This document shows positions 14,030-20,259 of a stretch of DNA of 31,027 bases, piece by piece. This stretch comes from a virus. The translations under genes and the position numbers were made by a program. Location: IMG/VR virus record IMGVR_UViG_3300050120_000335, positions 1 through 31,027 of that record; one strand, given 5' to 3'. The stretch's first letter is position 1; every line of letters begins with the position of its first letter. The notes under the pieces are model-generated. The model searched no databases. It was not told where the DNA came from and was given only the letters and a program-made list of their open reading frames with translations.

Positions 14030-14899
14030 GTCGCTTGTGACTAACAGCCCTGGGCAACCAGGGTCAAAGGACCGGACGCTAAGCCGGTCCACCAGCCCTC
14101 GGGGTGGTGAAGCAAGCAGGCACCAAGGACCGCTCTAGCCAAGCGTCCGTCTGGTCTCGGCCAGGGGGATAGCGATGTAGTCGGGCCCCTCTCGATAGGC
14201 CGTGGTCGGGTAATTCCACCATGTCCGGCGTCCCGTGACAGGGACCGGGATAGGCATGTCAAACCGGCGAGTTCGCGAGGACTTAGGTGTAAGGGATCGG
14301 CGGGGCGACAGCCCTTTCCGGATAGTTCGAACGGCTTAGGACAGGCCGCCAGAGCGACTCCCAGATTCACAGGGTCGAGCCTACCGTCGGCGACGTCCTG
14401 GGGCATCGAGACCTCGTCAAGGGTCTACTGCGACGCTCGGTATTTTGTGGCCAAAAGCCATGAAGCCTTGTTGAGCGTGTCGCAATGGCAAACCCGGTCC
14501 GCCGAAAGGCGGACCAATCACAGGCAGTTGATGCACAAGCAAAAGCCTCAACGATCGTGTGTGATGAGATGGCTCCTGGCCGTGGTCTTCGGACGTGCGG
14601 TCGATCCCAAGCTCGCAAGGCACGGGATACGCTTCGAAAGCTTCCTTTGAGGGCTGGCCGGCTCTTGGTGGTAGTGGATGGGGTGAGTAGCACACGGTGA
14701 CGAGCGGATGCACCGCTCGGGCGATCTTCGGGTCGACCAGTAATGCGCCATTGGCGGAACAGAGGCCTCGAAAGGGGCCTGGACACCCAGGGGAACCCAT
14801 AATCCCTGAGGTTTCGTCGTGAAGGCCCAAGTGTCTCAAGCCTTCAAACAGGAGGGCCCTTCCGGTGCTGGATTCGTTCCGACCGTGGGGCCCTTTTTT
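14030..14899 (+). ncRNA. Candidate large structured non-coding RNA (about 870 nt), the only plus-strand unit
   Basis: This is bounded by a plus-strand promoter and a plus-strand terminator and has no frame with a ribosome binding site. Many local stems fold on this strand: CCCTGG-GCAA-CCAGGG (14048-14063), GGACCGG/CCGGTCC (14069-14090), GTCCC/GGGAC (14230-14245), GGTCCGCC-GAAA-GGCGGACC (14496-14515), CGAGCGG/CCGCTCG (14701-14719), CGATC-TTCG-GGTCG (14722-14735), CCTGG/CCAGG (14778-14791). Two GNRA loops and one UUCG loop are typical of tightly folded RNA. It interrupts no gene, so an intron is unlikely. Length, phage origin and nearness to tRNA genes resemble GOLLD and ROOL ornate RNAs; membership is not shown. 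Confidence 0.6.
14853..14899 (+). terminator. Plus-strand terminator of the large RNA
   Basis: AGGGCCC (14853-14859) pairs with GGGCCCT (14888-14894) and is followed on the plus strand by a run of T to 14899. The other strand lacks a comparable T run, so it acts mainly on plus-strand transcription, facing the convergent gene that stops at 14901. Confidence 0.78.
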
Positions 14900-14900
14900 G

Positions 14901-15143
14901 TTATGTCAGGAATGGCGCGGACTTGCGCGCGGACTCCATCGCCGCGACGGGACAGAGCCGCTGCTCCAGGGCCCGGAATGCTTTCCAGAGATCACCGCGC
15001 CAGGGCTTCGACGACACAAGCGCGAACTCAGCTTCGTCATCCTCCAGGATCACGCCGTCGGCGTCGATCGCATAGAAGCCCTCGGTGAGGAGCTTGCGGA
15101 ACTCCGCGCATGCGATCTCATTCGACGTCGGGCGCCGACCCAT
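14901..15143 (-). CDS. Small acidic/helical protein of unknown function
   Basis: 80 residues from an ATG at 15143 that overlaps the upstream stop (TAATG), hence coupled translation. The middle is EFRKLLTEGFYAIDADGVIL then EDDEAEFALVSSKP, followed by RGDLWKAFRALEQRL. Last gene of a three-gene operon of virion-type proteins, it ends two bases from the plus-strand terminator, a convergent arrangement. It resembles the small chaperone-like or accessory genes often found at the end of phage structural operons, but no family is recognised. Confidence 0.7.
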   Translation of the reverse strand: MGRRPTSNEIACAEFRKLLTEGFYAIDADGVILEDDEAEFALVSSKPWRGDLWKAFRALEQRLCPVAAMESARKSAPFLT

Positions 15144-15886
15144 TATGCAGAGAGGGTCGGCAGGAACGACGGGTCTTGCAAGGCATAGACCGCGAGGTAG
15201 CTGAACGTGGTCGATCCCAGGCCGTCGTCCGCAGGATGGCTGCCGGCGCCGGGTGATGCGAAGGAGACTTGTCCCCATGGCGCGCCGATGTTCGACGGAG
15301 TCGTGTCAGATTGGACTTCCCCGCCGGCGGCTGACGCGAACACGCCGGCGGCCGAGAAGCTCCATGCCATCTTGACGAATTGGTTCCCCGCCACATTGAG
15401 GGCGACGCTCGCGACATCGCCTGTCCCCGCATTCCGCCGCGTCCCGACGAGACTGCCCTGCGGGCCCCCGTCACCGTTGGCGTTCGTATAGGTGATGTTC
15501 TCCACGTTCCCGAAGTCGGTCGAGTACATGTTGAAGGCGTAGCCGCCGTCGGGATTCGCGTCTTCGAAGTCCATCGTCAGCACGATCGTGAAACCGCCAG
15601 TCGCTTGCATCTGCGCGAGCAACTCATTGAGCGGCGTCGGCGCAGCGTCGGCGGCATCCATGAGTAGGACGCCGGCCGCGATTTCCGTGGTGCTGCTGAG
15701 GAAGTGATCAGCCGTGGTCACGACGCCGTTGAGCTTGTAGACGCCCGTGGCGAAGTTCAACTCAGCGACAGGCGTGCCGAGCACGGGCCCTGTGGGACCG
15801 GGGCCGCTCGCGGGGTTCGCACGAAGCGTGCGCCGGCGGCTGATCAGGAGGTTGGTGGAGTGGGTCGTGCGCCGAAGCGTCGCCAT
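15143..15886 (-). CDS. Virion protein, probable beta-sandwich
   Basis: 247 residues from an ATG at 15886, overlapping the upstream stop (TAATG). After a basic N-terminus (MATLRRTTHSTNLLISRRRT) the protein is beta-rich: AELNFATGVYKLNGVVTTAD, FTIVLTMDFEDANPDGGYAF, NQFVKMAWSFSAAGVF, FSYLAVYALQDPSFLPTLS. The layout resembles lectin/glucanase-like jelly-roll domains of phage virion proteins, where such a domain may bind surface glycans. This is a fold-level guess; no catalytic residues are recognised. Confidence 0.65.
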   Translation of the reverse strand: MATLRRTTHSTNLLISRRRTLRANPASGPGPTGPVLGTPVAELNFATGVYKLNGVVTTADHFLSSTTEIAAGVLLMDAADAAPTPLNELLAQMQATGGFTIVLTMDFEDANPDGGYAFNMYSTDFGNVENITYTNANGDGGPQGSLVGTRRNAGTGDVASVALNVAGNQFVKMAWSFSAAGVFASAAGGEVQSDTTPSNIGAPWGQVSFASPGAGSHPADDGLGSTTFSYLAVYALQDPSFLPTLSA

Positions 15887-16245
15887 TAGTTTGCCACGGT
15901 ACCGGAGACGGAGGTGGTGAGGTTGCCGCCGGTGACCGTGGTGACGGCCGCACGCCACCAAGCGTGGTCGGACTCGACATAAACGCTGGCGTTGACGCCG
16001 GCCGTCAGATCGCCGGTGATGGCGTCATCGACGGGAGCCCAATTGCCCAGGCTGCCATCGGCGCCGGGATAGACGGTCGAGCGTTGCAGGCGGACGCTGA
16101 TCGCGGTCGCGGTACCGGAGACCTGGACGGTGACGTCACACTTGCTAACCTCGATCACCGCGCCCGCGCCGGAGGCGGATTCGGCGAAGGTGTCGACGGC
16201 GGCAATGAATTCGCCGTTGGCGTCCTTGGTCGTGATGATGGGCAT
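15886..16245 (-). CDS. Small beta-rich virion protein
   Basis: 119 residues, first gene of its operon, with AGGA about ten bases upstream of the ATG. The sequence alternates short strands (AVIEVSKCDVTVQVSGTATA, ISVRLQRSTVYPGADGSLGN, SVYVESDHAWWRAAVTTVTG) as in small immunoglobulin-like or decoration proteins. Head decoration or fibre accessory roles are possible. No motif fixes the function. Confidence 0.68.
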   Translation of the reverse strand: MPIITTKDANGEFIAAVDTFAESASGAGAVIEVSKCDVTVQVSGTATAISVRLQRSTVYPGADGSLGNWAPVDDAITGDLTAGVNASVYVESDHAWWRAAVTTVTGGNLTTSVSGTVAN

Positions 16246-16281
16246 TAAGGTGTCCTGGCAAGCGATGAAGTATGGCCGGAC

Positions 16282-16310
16282 AGTGTGTCGTCAAACGTGA
16301 CGTGAGTCAA
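16282..16310 (-). promoter_or_regulatory. Promoter for the 16.2-14.9 kb operon
   Basis: GTCACCTTTTC then TTGACT (16310-16305), 17-base spacer, CACACT (16287-16282); predicted start is about 30 bases before the first gene. A second CACGTCACGTTTGACG block lies inside the spacer. Confidence 0.7.
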
Positions 16311-16345
16311 GAAAAGGTGACTTGACGAGGTACTCATTCTGTGTA

Positions 16346-16435
16346 TGGAGGCGGGGGTGGGATTCGAACCCACGGAGCCCTTGCGGGCCCTCCGGAATAG
16401 CACCCCGGCGCGATCAGCCTCTCTGCCACCCCGCC
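16346..16435 (-). tRNA. tRNA-Ser(GCU)
   Basis: Acceptor GGCGGGG/CCCCGCC, anticodon loop GTGCTAT, long variable arm (GGGCCCGCAAGGGCTC), T loop TTCGAAT, CCA encoded. Confidence 0.93.
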
Positions 16436-16546
16436 ATTTCGTAGCCGTGGTTCCGAGGCTCTCCCTGCCCTCAGACTTAGCCCCGTGCGTATCTTGGACG
16501 GGGACCCGTGCATCTCGTGCGCTCTTGAACGCGCCTTAAGTCGGTT

Positions 16547-16568
16547 GATGCGCCATATATGGCGCATC
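16547..16568. repeat. Perfect 22-base palindrome between tRNA-Ser and tRNA-Ala
   Basis: An 11-base arm GATGCGCCATA and its exact complement, with an ATAT centre. It lies in an otherwise empty 138-base gap within a cluster whose tRNAs are usually 1-40 bases apart. It may be a binding site for a dimeric protein or a processing hairpin. Confidence 0.6.
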
Positions 16569-16573
16569 GGAAT

Positions 16574-16648
16574 TGGTGGACGAGGTCGGGATCGAACCGA
16601 CGACCGCCTGCTTGCAAAGCAGGAGCACTACCGCTGTGCTACTCGCCC
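16574..16648 (-). tRNA. tRNA-Ala(UGC)
   Basis: Acceptor GGGCGAG/CTCGTCC, anticodon arm CCTGC-TTTGCAA-GCAGG, T loop TTCGATC, A73, CCA encoded. Confidence 0.95.
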
Positions 16649-16649
16649 G

Positions 16650-16722
16650 TACTGGGTCACGGGCTCGAACCGTGCTCTCCGCGTCCACAACGCAGCGCTG
16701 TCACCTGGACGGCTTCCCCAGT
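16650..16722 (-). tRNA. tRNA-His(GUG), no encoded CCA
   Basis: Anticodon loop TTGTGGA on CTGCG/CGCGG and T arm CACGG-TTCGAGC-CCGTG. The acceptor ACTGGGG/ACCCAGT has a mismatch at pair 7. There is no G at -1 opposite C73, the usual His identity element, and no encoded CCA. Its 3' end is one base from tRNA-Ala, so it depends on precise processing and CCA addition. Confidence 0.82.
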
Positions 16723-16731
16723 GTAGATAGT

Positions 16732-16818
16732 TGGTGCGGCCGGGAGGACTCGAACCTCCAAGAACTTTCGCCCATCGGTTTCTGAAACCGACGCGTCTAC
16801 CATTTCCGCCACGGCCGC
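16732..16818 (-). tRNA. tRNA-Leu(CAG)
   Basis: Acceptor GCGGCCG/CGGCCGC, anticodon arm TCGGT-TTCAGAA-ACCGA, long variable arm, T loop TTCGAGT, A73, CCA encoded. Confidence 0.95.
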
Positions 16819-16851
16819 GTGGACTTTGATCGTCTTCCCGCTCGGTGTGTT

Positions 16852-16938
16852 TGGTGCCCGAGGCAAGACTTGAACTTGCACGCCCCGAAGGGCGCCGAGG
16901 TTTGAACCCGGTGCGTCTACCGGTTCCGCCACTCGGGC
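16852..16938 (-). tRNA. tRNA-Leu(CAA)
   Basis: Acceptor GCCCGAG/CTCGGGC, anticodon loop TTCAAAC, variable arm CGCCCTTCGGGGCG, T loop TTCAAGT, A73, CCA encoded. Confidence 0.95.
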
Positions 16939-16943
16939 ATTGT

Positions 16944-17033
16944 TGGTGTGGGCGAGAGGGGTCGAACCTCCATAGAGCTTGCGCCCCGCTGGCTACTCAG
17001 GCCAGTGCGTCTACCGTATTCCGCCACGCCCAC
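16944..17033 (-). tRNA. tRNA-Leu(GAG)
   Basis: Acceptor GTGGGCG/CGCCCAC, anticodon arm CTGGC-CTGAGTA-GCCAG, long variable arm, T loop TTCGACC, A73, CCA encoded. Confidence 0.95.
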
Positions 17034-17063
17034 GTGGTCTTAATGCAAGGCTCCTTGCTGAAT

Positions 17064-17155
17064 TGGAGGCAGGACTGGGATTTGAACCCAGGGAGGTCTT
17101 TCAACCCCTGTAGTTTTCGAGACTACCGCCATAAACCGGACTCGGCCACCCTGCC
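17064..17155 (-). tRNA. tRNA-Ser(CGA)
   Basis: Acceptor GGCAGGG/TCCTGCC, anticodon arm GTAGT-CTCGAAA-ACTAC, long variable arm (AGGGGTTGAAAGACCTCC), T loop TTCAAAT, CCA encoded. Confidence 0.95.
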
Positions 17156-17176
17156 AGGGATGGTATTATTGAAGAT

Positions 17177-17257
17177 TGGAGGGAGACGGCAGAGTCGAAC
17201 TGCTTGGTCATGACTTAAGAGGACAGCCCCAGCCACCCGGAGTAAACCTCGTCTCCC
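17177..17257 (-). tRNA. Atypical tRNA, perhaps Lys(CUU)
   Basis: A perfect acceptor GGGAGAC/GTCTCCC with T73 and CCA, and a T arm GCAG-TTCGACT-CTGC. The middle is irregular: eight bases follow the acceptor, then a possible D arm CTCC/GGGG, then CTCTTAA, the usual Lys(CUU) loop, on a weak stem (TGTC/GTCA with a mismatch). A CAU reading (GTCATGA loop) is also possible; neither Lys nor Met is found elsewhere in the window. Confidence 0.55.
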
Positions 17258-17268
17258 TAAGTTTGTAT

Positions 17269-17344
17269 TGGTGCCGGAGGTAAGATTCGAACTCACGACC
17301 TTCTGTTTACGAGACAGTTGCTGCTACCCCTGAGCTACACCGGC
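17269..17344 (-). tRNA. tRNA-Thr(CGU)
   Basis: Acceptor GCCGGTG/CTCCGGC with one mismatch, anticodon loop CTCGTAA, T loop TTCGAAT, A73, CCA encoded. Confidence 0.92.
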
Positions 17345-17418
17345 GAAGATTTGCCCGAAGAATGCGGTACCGTTCGGACAAATGTCCGATCGGCGCCTAC
17401 AAATTTCGGACTGTGAAA

Positions 17419-17495
17419 TGGTCAGGAAGACCGGCTTCGAACCGATGACCCCCGTGTCCCGAACACGGTGCTCTACCAAACTGAGCTACTTCCCG
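17419..17495 (-). tRNA. tRNA-Pro(CGG)
   Basis: Acceptor CGGGAAG/CTTCCTG, anticodon arm CCGTG-TTCGGGA-CACGG, T loop TTCGAAG, A73, CCA encoded. First tRNA of the ten-gene cluster. Confidence 0.94.
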
Positions 17496-17753
17496 TTGAA
17501 GAGGAAGCACCCGTTGGGTCGACTTGGGGATGTCAGACGAAGCGGGTGCGGCGAACGGCCTGCACCCGGACGATCCTTAGGATCGTAGATGCAGCCGTAG
17601 TGACGGCGCGGTCGCTGGCGTCGAGGCAAGCAACAGCGCGCCGCTGGGGGCGTGGCTGGTGGTGCTTGGCTTTGTTTTCGACGTGGTCATGATGACGACT
17701 CAGCGATGGACCCCGCTAGGGGTTTGCCCCAAGATGGGGACTTTCGACTTGTA
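17496..17753 (-). other. Leader of the ten-tRNA cluster
   Basis: About 250 bases with no accepted gene between the promoter and tRNA-Pro. Stems include ACGATCC/GGATCGT (17570-17586) and CCCCATC-TTGGGG type pairings near 17720-17740. A 38-codon frame (MTTSKTKPSTTSH...) from 17692 lacks a ribosome binding site and is not accepted. Confidence 0.45.
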
Positions 17754-17782
17754 CGTTTGCCACAGGTCGAGACCCGTGTCAA
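17754..17782 (-). promoter_or_regulatory. Promoter of the ten-tRNA cluster
   Basis: TTACGTCACATTCC then TTGACA (17782-17777), 17-base spacer, CAAACG (17759-17754). The -35 block is strong, the -10 weak. Confidence 0.65.
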
Positions 17783-17796
17783 GGAATGTGACGTAA

Positions 17797-17831
17797 GGGG
17801 CGAGAGAGGAGCTTGACCCTTCTCTCGCCCC
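17797..17831 (-). terminator. Hairpin between the two tRNA-cluster promoters
   Basis: GGGGCGAGAGA/TCTCTCGCCCC, 11 perfect pairs around a 13-base loop, without a U tract. It lies about 20 bases after the predicted start of the upstream promoter and could make a short RNA or attenuate it. Confidence 0.5.
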
Positions 17832-17854
17832 CGAGCGGCCGAAGCCGTAGTCAG

Positions 17855-17883
17855 AACCTGGGCGCGCGGCGCGGAAATGTCAA
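17855..17883 (-). promoter_or_regulatory. Second, upstream promoter of the tRNA region
   Basis: GTATGTCGCAATTC then TTGACA (17883-17878), 17-base spacer, CAGGTT (17860-17855). Confidence 0.65.
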
Positions 17884-18247
17884 GAATTGCGACATACAAG
17901 CCAATTTGGTTGTTTTTCGGGATAACAAGCGAATGGGCTTGTGGACGGTGCGGAGCGGCTCCTGTCTCCAGGGTCCAAGGCTAAGTAGCCGCTCCGCTGT
18001 CGCGCGTCTCAAGCGAGAGCATAGTGCCTCGGAATCGAAACGGCGGCAAGGTTCCCCTCACCGCCGCCTCGTAACGCATGCATCCCACTAACGCTGGGTT
18101 CTCGCAGCCCTGATACTCCCAGGCTGACCCCGGCTCCCATCTACGGCTCACTGTCTCGGGCAACCCGAAGGCTTAGATGTCCCGCCGTTCCTGCCTGCCA
18201 GGGCGCATGGGCGATGCCTCGCCTTACCGCTGCGGCTTCCGTTGTGT
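17884..18247 (-). other. Structured intergenic region between tRNA-Cys and the cluster promoters
   Basis: No accepted gene. It contains an 11-base perfect inverted repeat GCGGAGCGGCT/AGCCGCTCCGC (17950-17997) and a stem CGGCGG/CCGCCG near 18041-18066. A 56-codon GTG-started frame (18151-17981) lacks a ribosome binding site and uses rare codons. It may be the 3' trailer or processing region of the Cys-Asp-Glu transcript, or a separate RNA. Confidence 0.45.
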
Positions 18248-18334
18248 TGGAGATGGTGGTGGGACTCGAACCCACGATGTGCTTTCGCTCCTGGGGTTGC
18301 AATCCAGGTCCTTCGCCGCTCGGATCACACCATC
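18248..18334 (-). tRNA. tRNA-Cys(GCA)
   Basis: Acceptor GATGGTG/CACCATC with U73, a Cys identity base, and CCA encoded. Anticodon loop TTGCAAC, T arm GTGGG-TTCGAGT-CCCAC. The variable region (GAGCGAAAGCACATC) is longer than usual for Cys and contains a small AGC/GCA-like stem. Confidence 0.85.
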
Positions 18335-18358
18335 ATGGTGGAGAGGGCACGAGAGATT

Positions 18359-18433
18359 TGGCGGTTCATGGCGGAGTTGAACCGCCCTTCCCTGATCGAC
18401 AATCAGAAGTCCTAACCGATAGACGAATGAACC
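18359..18433 (-). tRNA. tRNA-Asp(GUC)
   Basis: Acceptor GGTTCAT/ATGAACC, anticodon loop TTGTCGA on TCTGA/TCAGG, T loop TTCAACT, G73, CCA encoded. Confidence 0.93.
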
Positions 18434-18440
18434 GAGAAAT

Positions 18441-18515
18441 TGGAAGAGCGTACCAGATTTGAACTGGCGTTTTCCGGGTGAAAACCGGAGGTCCTAACCG
18501 CTAGACGAACGCTCC
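18441..18515 (-). tRNA. tRNA-Glu(UUC)
   Basis: Acceptor GGAGCGT/ACGCTCT, anticodon loop TTTTCAC on TCCGG/CCGGA, T loop TTCAAAT, CCA encoded. Confidence 0.93.
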
Positions 18516-18665
18516 CTGGGGAGCCGCGTCTATGCTTGCCGGTTAGGCACGCATATCTCGGCTCACGATCGGAGCCTCGCTCTCTCGTGCACACGCGAGA
18601 TCGCAACAGCCCAGGAGGGCTGAGCGGGTCGCCGAACGAAGGTGAGCGGTGAAGGTCATAGTCAG
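18516..18665 (-). other. Structured leader before tRNA-Glu
   Basis: About 140 transcribed bases with successive stems CAGCCC/GGGCTG, GGCTC/GAGCC and GGCTCCC/GGGAGC-like pairs; no gene seen. Confidence 0.4.
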
Positions 18666-18694
18666 CTTATGTCACACGCAACGGCACGTGTCAA
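18666..18694 (-). promoter_or_regulatory. Promoter of the Glu-Asp-Cys tRNA unit
   Basis: TTTCCACTTC then TTGACA (18694-18689), 17-base spacer, CATAAG (18671-18666), one of the best -10 boxes of the family. Confidence 0.72.
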
Positions 18695-18849
18695 GAAGTG
18701 GAAACGGGTGGACGCGGTATTATGGCGCAAACACACCTAGCTGCTTGAGCCGGTCTGCGCCGAGCTACGCAGGCAGCGTGACGGTTGAGTCACCCTCACG
18801 TATGTCATCCGCGCGCGGCGGCCAATGACAGTTTGGTCCGATAGTATAC

Positions 18850-18920
18850 TCGTCGGCGCAGGAATCGAACCCGCGCACGAGCGTTGGCAACGCTCTGCTC
18901 TACCCCTGAGCTACGTCCGC
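18850..18920 (-). tRNA. tRNA-Gly(GCC) with a broken acceptor stem (possible pseudo-tRNA)
   Basis: D arm GCTC/GAGC, anticodon arm GAGCG-TTGCCAA-CGCTC and T arm GCGGG-TTCGATT-CCTGC are normal. The 5' acceptor strand GCGGACG faces GCCGACG and cannot pair in register, and no CCA follows. Either the gene has decayed or its 3' end was replaced. Confidence 0.7.
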
Positions 18921-18928
18921 ATATTGTT

Positions 18929-19081
18929 TCAGTGGTCCCAGCCGAGAAGGTGGCGCCAGCCTTCGGTGCCGAACATATCGTCCTGATCCCCTTCGTCGAG
19001 CAAATCGATCATCTCGGCGATCGTGCTTCGGAGTTCGTCCTCGGACATCGCCTTGATCATGGCTGCGTCGATCTTTCTCAT
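18929..19081 (-). CDS. Small acidic protein of unknown function
   Basis: 50 residues (MRKIDAAMIKAMSEDELRST, then IAEMIDLLDEGDQDDMFG, ending TEGWRHLLGWDH) from an ATG at 19081, chosen because GGAG lies six bases upstream. The frame extends further, but the extension is basic and unlike the rest. It is helical and acidic with a Trp-rich tail. It lies eight bases from tRNA-Gly, in the operon of small genes downstream of the P-loop protein. No family recognised. Confidence 0.65.
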   Translation of the reverse strand: MRKIDAAMIKAMSEDELRSTIAEMIDLLDEGDQDDMFGTEGWRHLLGWDH

Positions 19082-19406
19082 ACCGTCTCCGCTGAATTGT
19101 CCCGCGCTTTGCCAGACCCGCGCTGCTGTGCGGATCACCTCGTCACCCGTCCCCGAAGGGACACTGGGCCGGAGGCGGTTACGGGCCACCGATCTGAAAT
19201 TTTGCCGAGTGAGTGATAGCTTTCGCATTTCTGCCTAGCCGCCCTTCCCTGCTGGCTCGGCGCCAGCGCTCTTTCGCGGTCAGCCGCGCCCTCAGGGCAT
19301 AGGTCTTCCCTGCATAGACGTTTCTGACGAAAGACCAGGAAGCATGTCCGAGAGGCCGCGCGACCAGGGCGACATCAGGTCAGAGGCCTCGCCGGGCACC
19401 AAGTCT
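19082..19406 (-). other. Intergenic region without a supported gene
   Basis: A stop-free frame of about 60 codons (in it YAGKTYALRARLTAKERWRR) runs near 19350-19150 but has no ATG, GTG or TTG start. No tRNA or terminator was found. Confidence 0.4.
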
Positions 19407-19634
19407 TTATGCGGCGCGCCTCAAAAACTGCACCGCTCCTTCGATATCTGTGACCTCTTCGCCGCCGCCATCACCATCGCCGGAGATGTGACGCAGGAAC
19501 CGCATGAAGGCGACCGCCGCTTGCTGCGTGGTCAAGCCGACTTCGCGTCCGACCTGCTCGGCCAGGGCCTCGAATTGCGGGAAGCACTCCAGGAAGTAGC
19601 CGTAGTGTTCTTCAATGATTTCTTCGGTGGTCAT
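19407..19634 (-). CDS. Small acidic protein of unknown function
   Basis: 75 residues. The N-terminus is helical and acidic (MTTEEIIEEHYGYFLECFPQ, FEALAEQVGREVGLTTQQAA), followed by VAFMRFLRHISG, a Gly/Asp linker (DGDGGGEEV) and a short helix. No clear Shine-Dalgarno. It sits 16 bases downstream of tRNA-Trp, in the same direction. No homologous family is recognised; acidic proteins of this type are common among phage early genes. Confidence 0.65.
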   Translation of the reverse strand: MTTEEIIEEHYGYFLECFPQFEALAEQVGREVGLTTQQAAVAFMRFLRHISGDGDGGGEEVTDIEGAVQFLRRAA

Positions 19635-19650
19635 GCTGACTCACATGCAA

Positions 19651-19726
19651 TGGCAGGGGTGGAAAGGATCGAACTTCCGGCCTTCGGTTTTGGAGACCGC
19701 TGCTCTACCGACTGAGCTACACCCCT
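19651..19726 (-). tRNA. tRNA-Trp(CCA)
   Basis: Acceptor AGGGGTG/CACCCCT, anticodon loop CTCCAAA, T loop TTCGATC, G73, CCA encoded. It lies seven bases after the P-loop gene, within a protein-coding operon. Confidence 0.95.
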
Positions 19727-19733
19727 ATCGGGG

Positions 19734-20258
19734 TCAGGCCAGTTCGACGGCCGGCAGACCCAGAAGATTCATGATGCGCGCGGGCGCCTTGGCGTCACCC
19801 GGTACGAAGAGGTCGATGCGTTGGCCCATCAGCCGCCGGATGCGGCTATCGAGCACCCTCGCCTCGTCCTCAGTCTCGGAGCGACCATAGGCGGCATACG
19901 GCTTGACCCGTTCGAGGAAGATGTTGACGTTGTCGTAGCCGTCGAAGACGCGCCAGACCTCATCGTGCCACACGGGATCGTCGAACTCGCCCCGACCGTA
20001 GATGATCGAGAGCGGCAGCGGACTATCGGTGATAACCCAATCGACCTTGCCTTTTAGCCGGCGCAGCCTGTGCTCTTGCTCAGCAAAGACGAAACGCTGG
20101 TTCGACAGGGTCCCCCAGGACTCGGTCCAGGTAAGCTCCTTGGCGAACTCTGGCACGTCCTCCACCTTATGGCCGCCAAGCTTCATCAGCCCGAAGAGCA
20201 GGGAGCGAGTGGTCGACTTACCGGTGCCGGGCCCTCCGTAGAGATTGAGGGTCCGCAC
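19734..20258 (-). CDS. P-loop nucleotide kinase / AAA-like ATPase
   Basis: 174 residues from a GTG at 20258, one base after the upstream stop (TAACGTG); an ATG at 20306 would add 16 basic residues but overlap the acidic gene by 47 bases. It begins RTLNLYGGPGTGKSTT with Walker A at residues 8-16. Further on are DVPEFAKELTW, QRFVFAEQEHRLRRL, the Walker B-like VDWVITDSPLPLSIIYG and RVKPYAAYGRSETEDEARVL, typical of a phage family related to NadR/thymidylate-type kinases (AAA_28-like). The substrate is unknown; nucleotide, NAD precursor or RNA phosphorylation are possible. Confidence 0.85.
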   Translation of the reverse strand: MRTLNLYGGPGTGKSTTRSLLFGLMKLGGHKVEDVPEFAKELTWTESWGTLSNQRFVFAEQEHRLRRLKGKVDWVITDSPLPLSIIYGRGEFDDPVWHDEVWRVFDGYDNVNIFLERVKPYAAYGRSETEDEARVLDSRIRRLMGQRIDLFVPGDAKAPARIMNLLGLPAVELA

Positions 20259-20259
20259 G

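Noticed and set aside
13671-14057. Minus-strand frame of 128 codons before the protease
   Set aside because: It would start upstream of the promoter; the part downstream has AAGGAG only one base before GTG and an Arg-rich low-complexity product.
14041-14839. Minus-strand frames (14041-14406, 14367-14786, 14417-14839) and a 40-codon frame within them
   Set aside because: They overlap each other, lack Shine-Dalgarno sites and lie opposite a plus-strand promoter-terminator unit; their sequence does not look like protein.
14030-14899. Group I intron or RNase P RNA as explanation of the plus-strand structured region
   Set aside because: It interrupts no gene or tRNA, has its own promoter and terminator, and no hallmark core of either class could be picked out by eye.
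17687-17899. 70-codon frame across the tRNA-cluster promoters
   Set aside because: It runs through two promoters and a hairpin and has no ribosome binding site.
17981-18163. Minus-strand frame near tRNA-Cys (56-60 codons)
   Set aside because: Only TTG or GTG starts without a ribosome binding site, many rare codons, and overlap with strong inverted repeats.
19150-19360. Stop-free basic frame between two small acidic genes
   Set aside because: No ATG, GTG or TTG start after the preceding stop codon; stop-free stretches of this length are common in GC-rich DNA.
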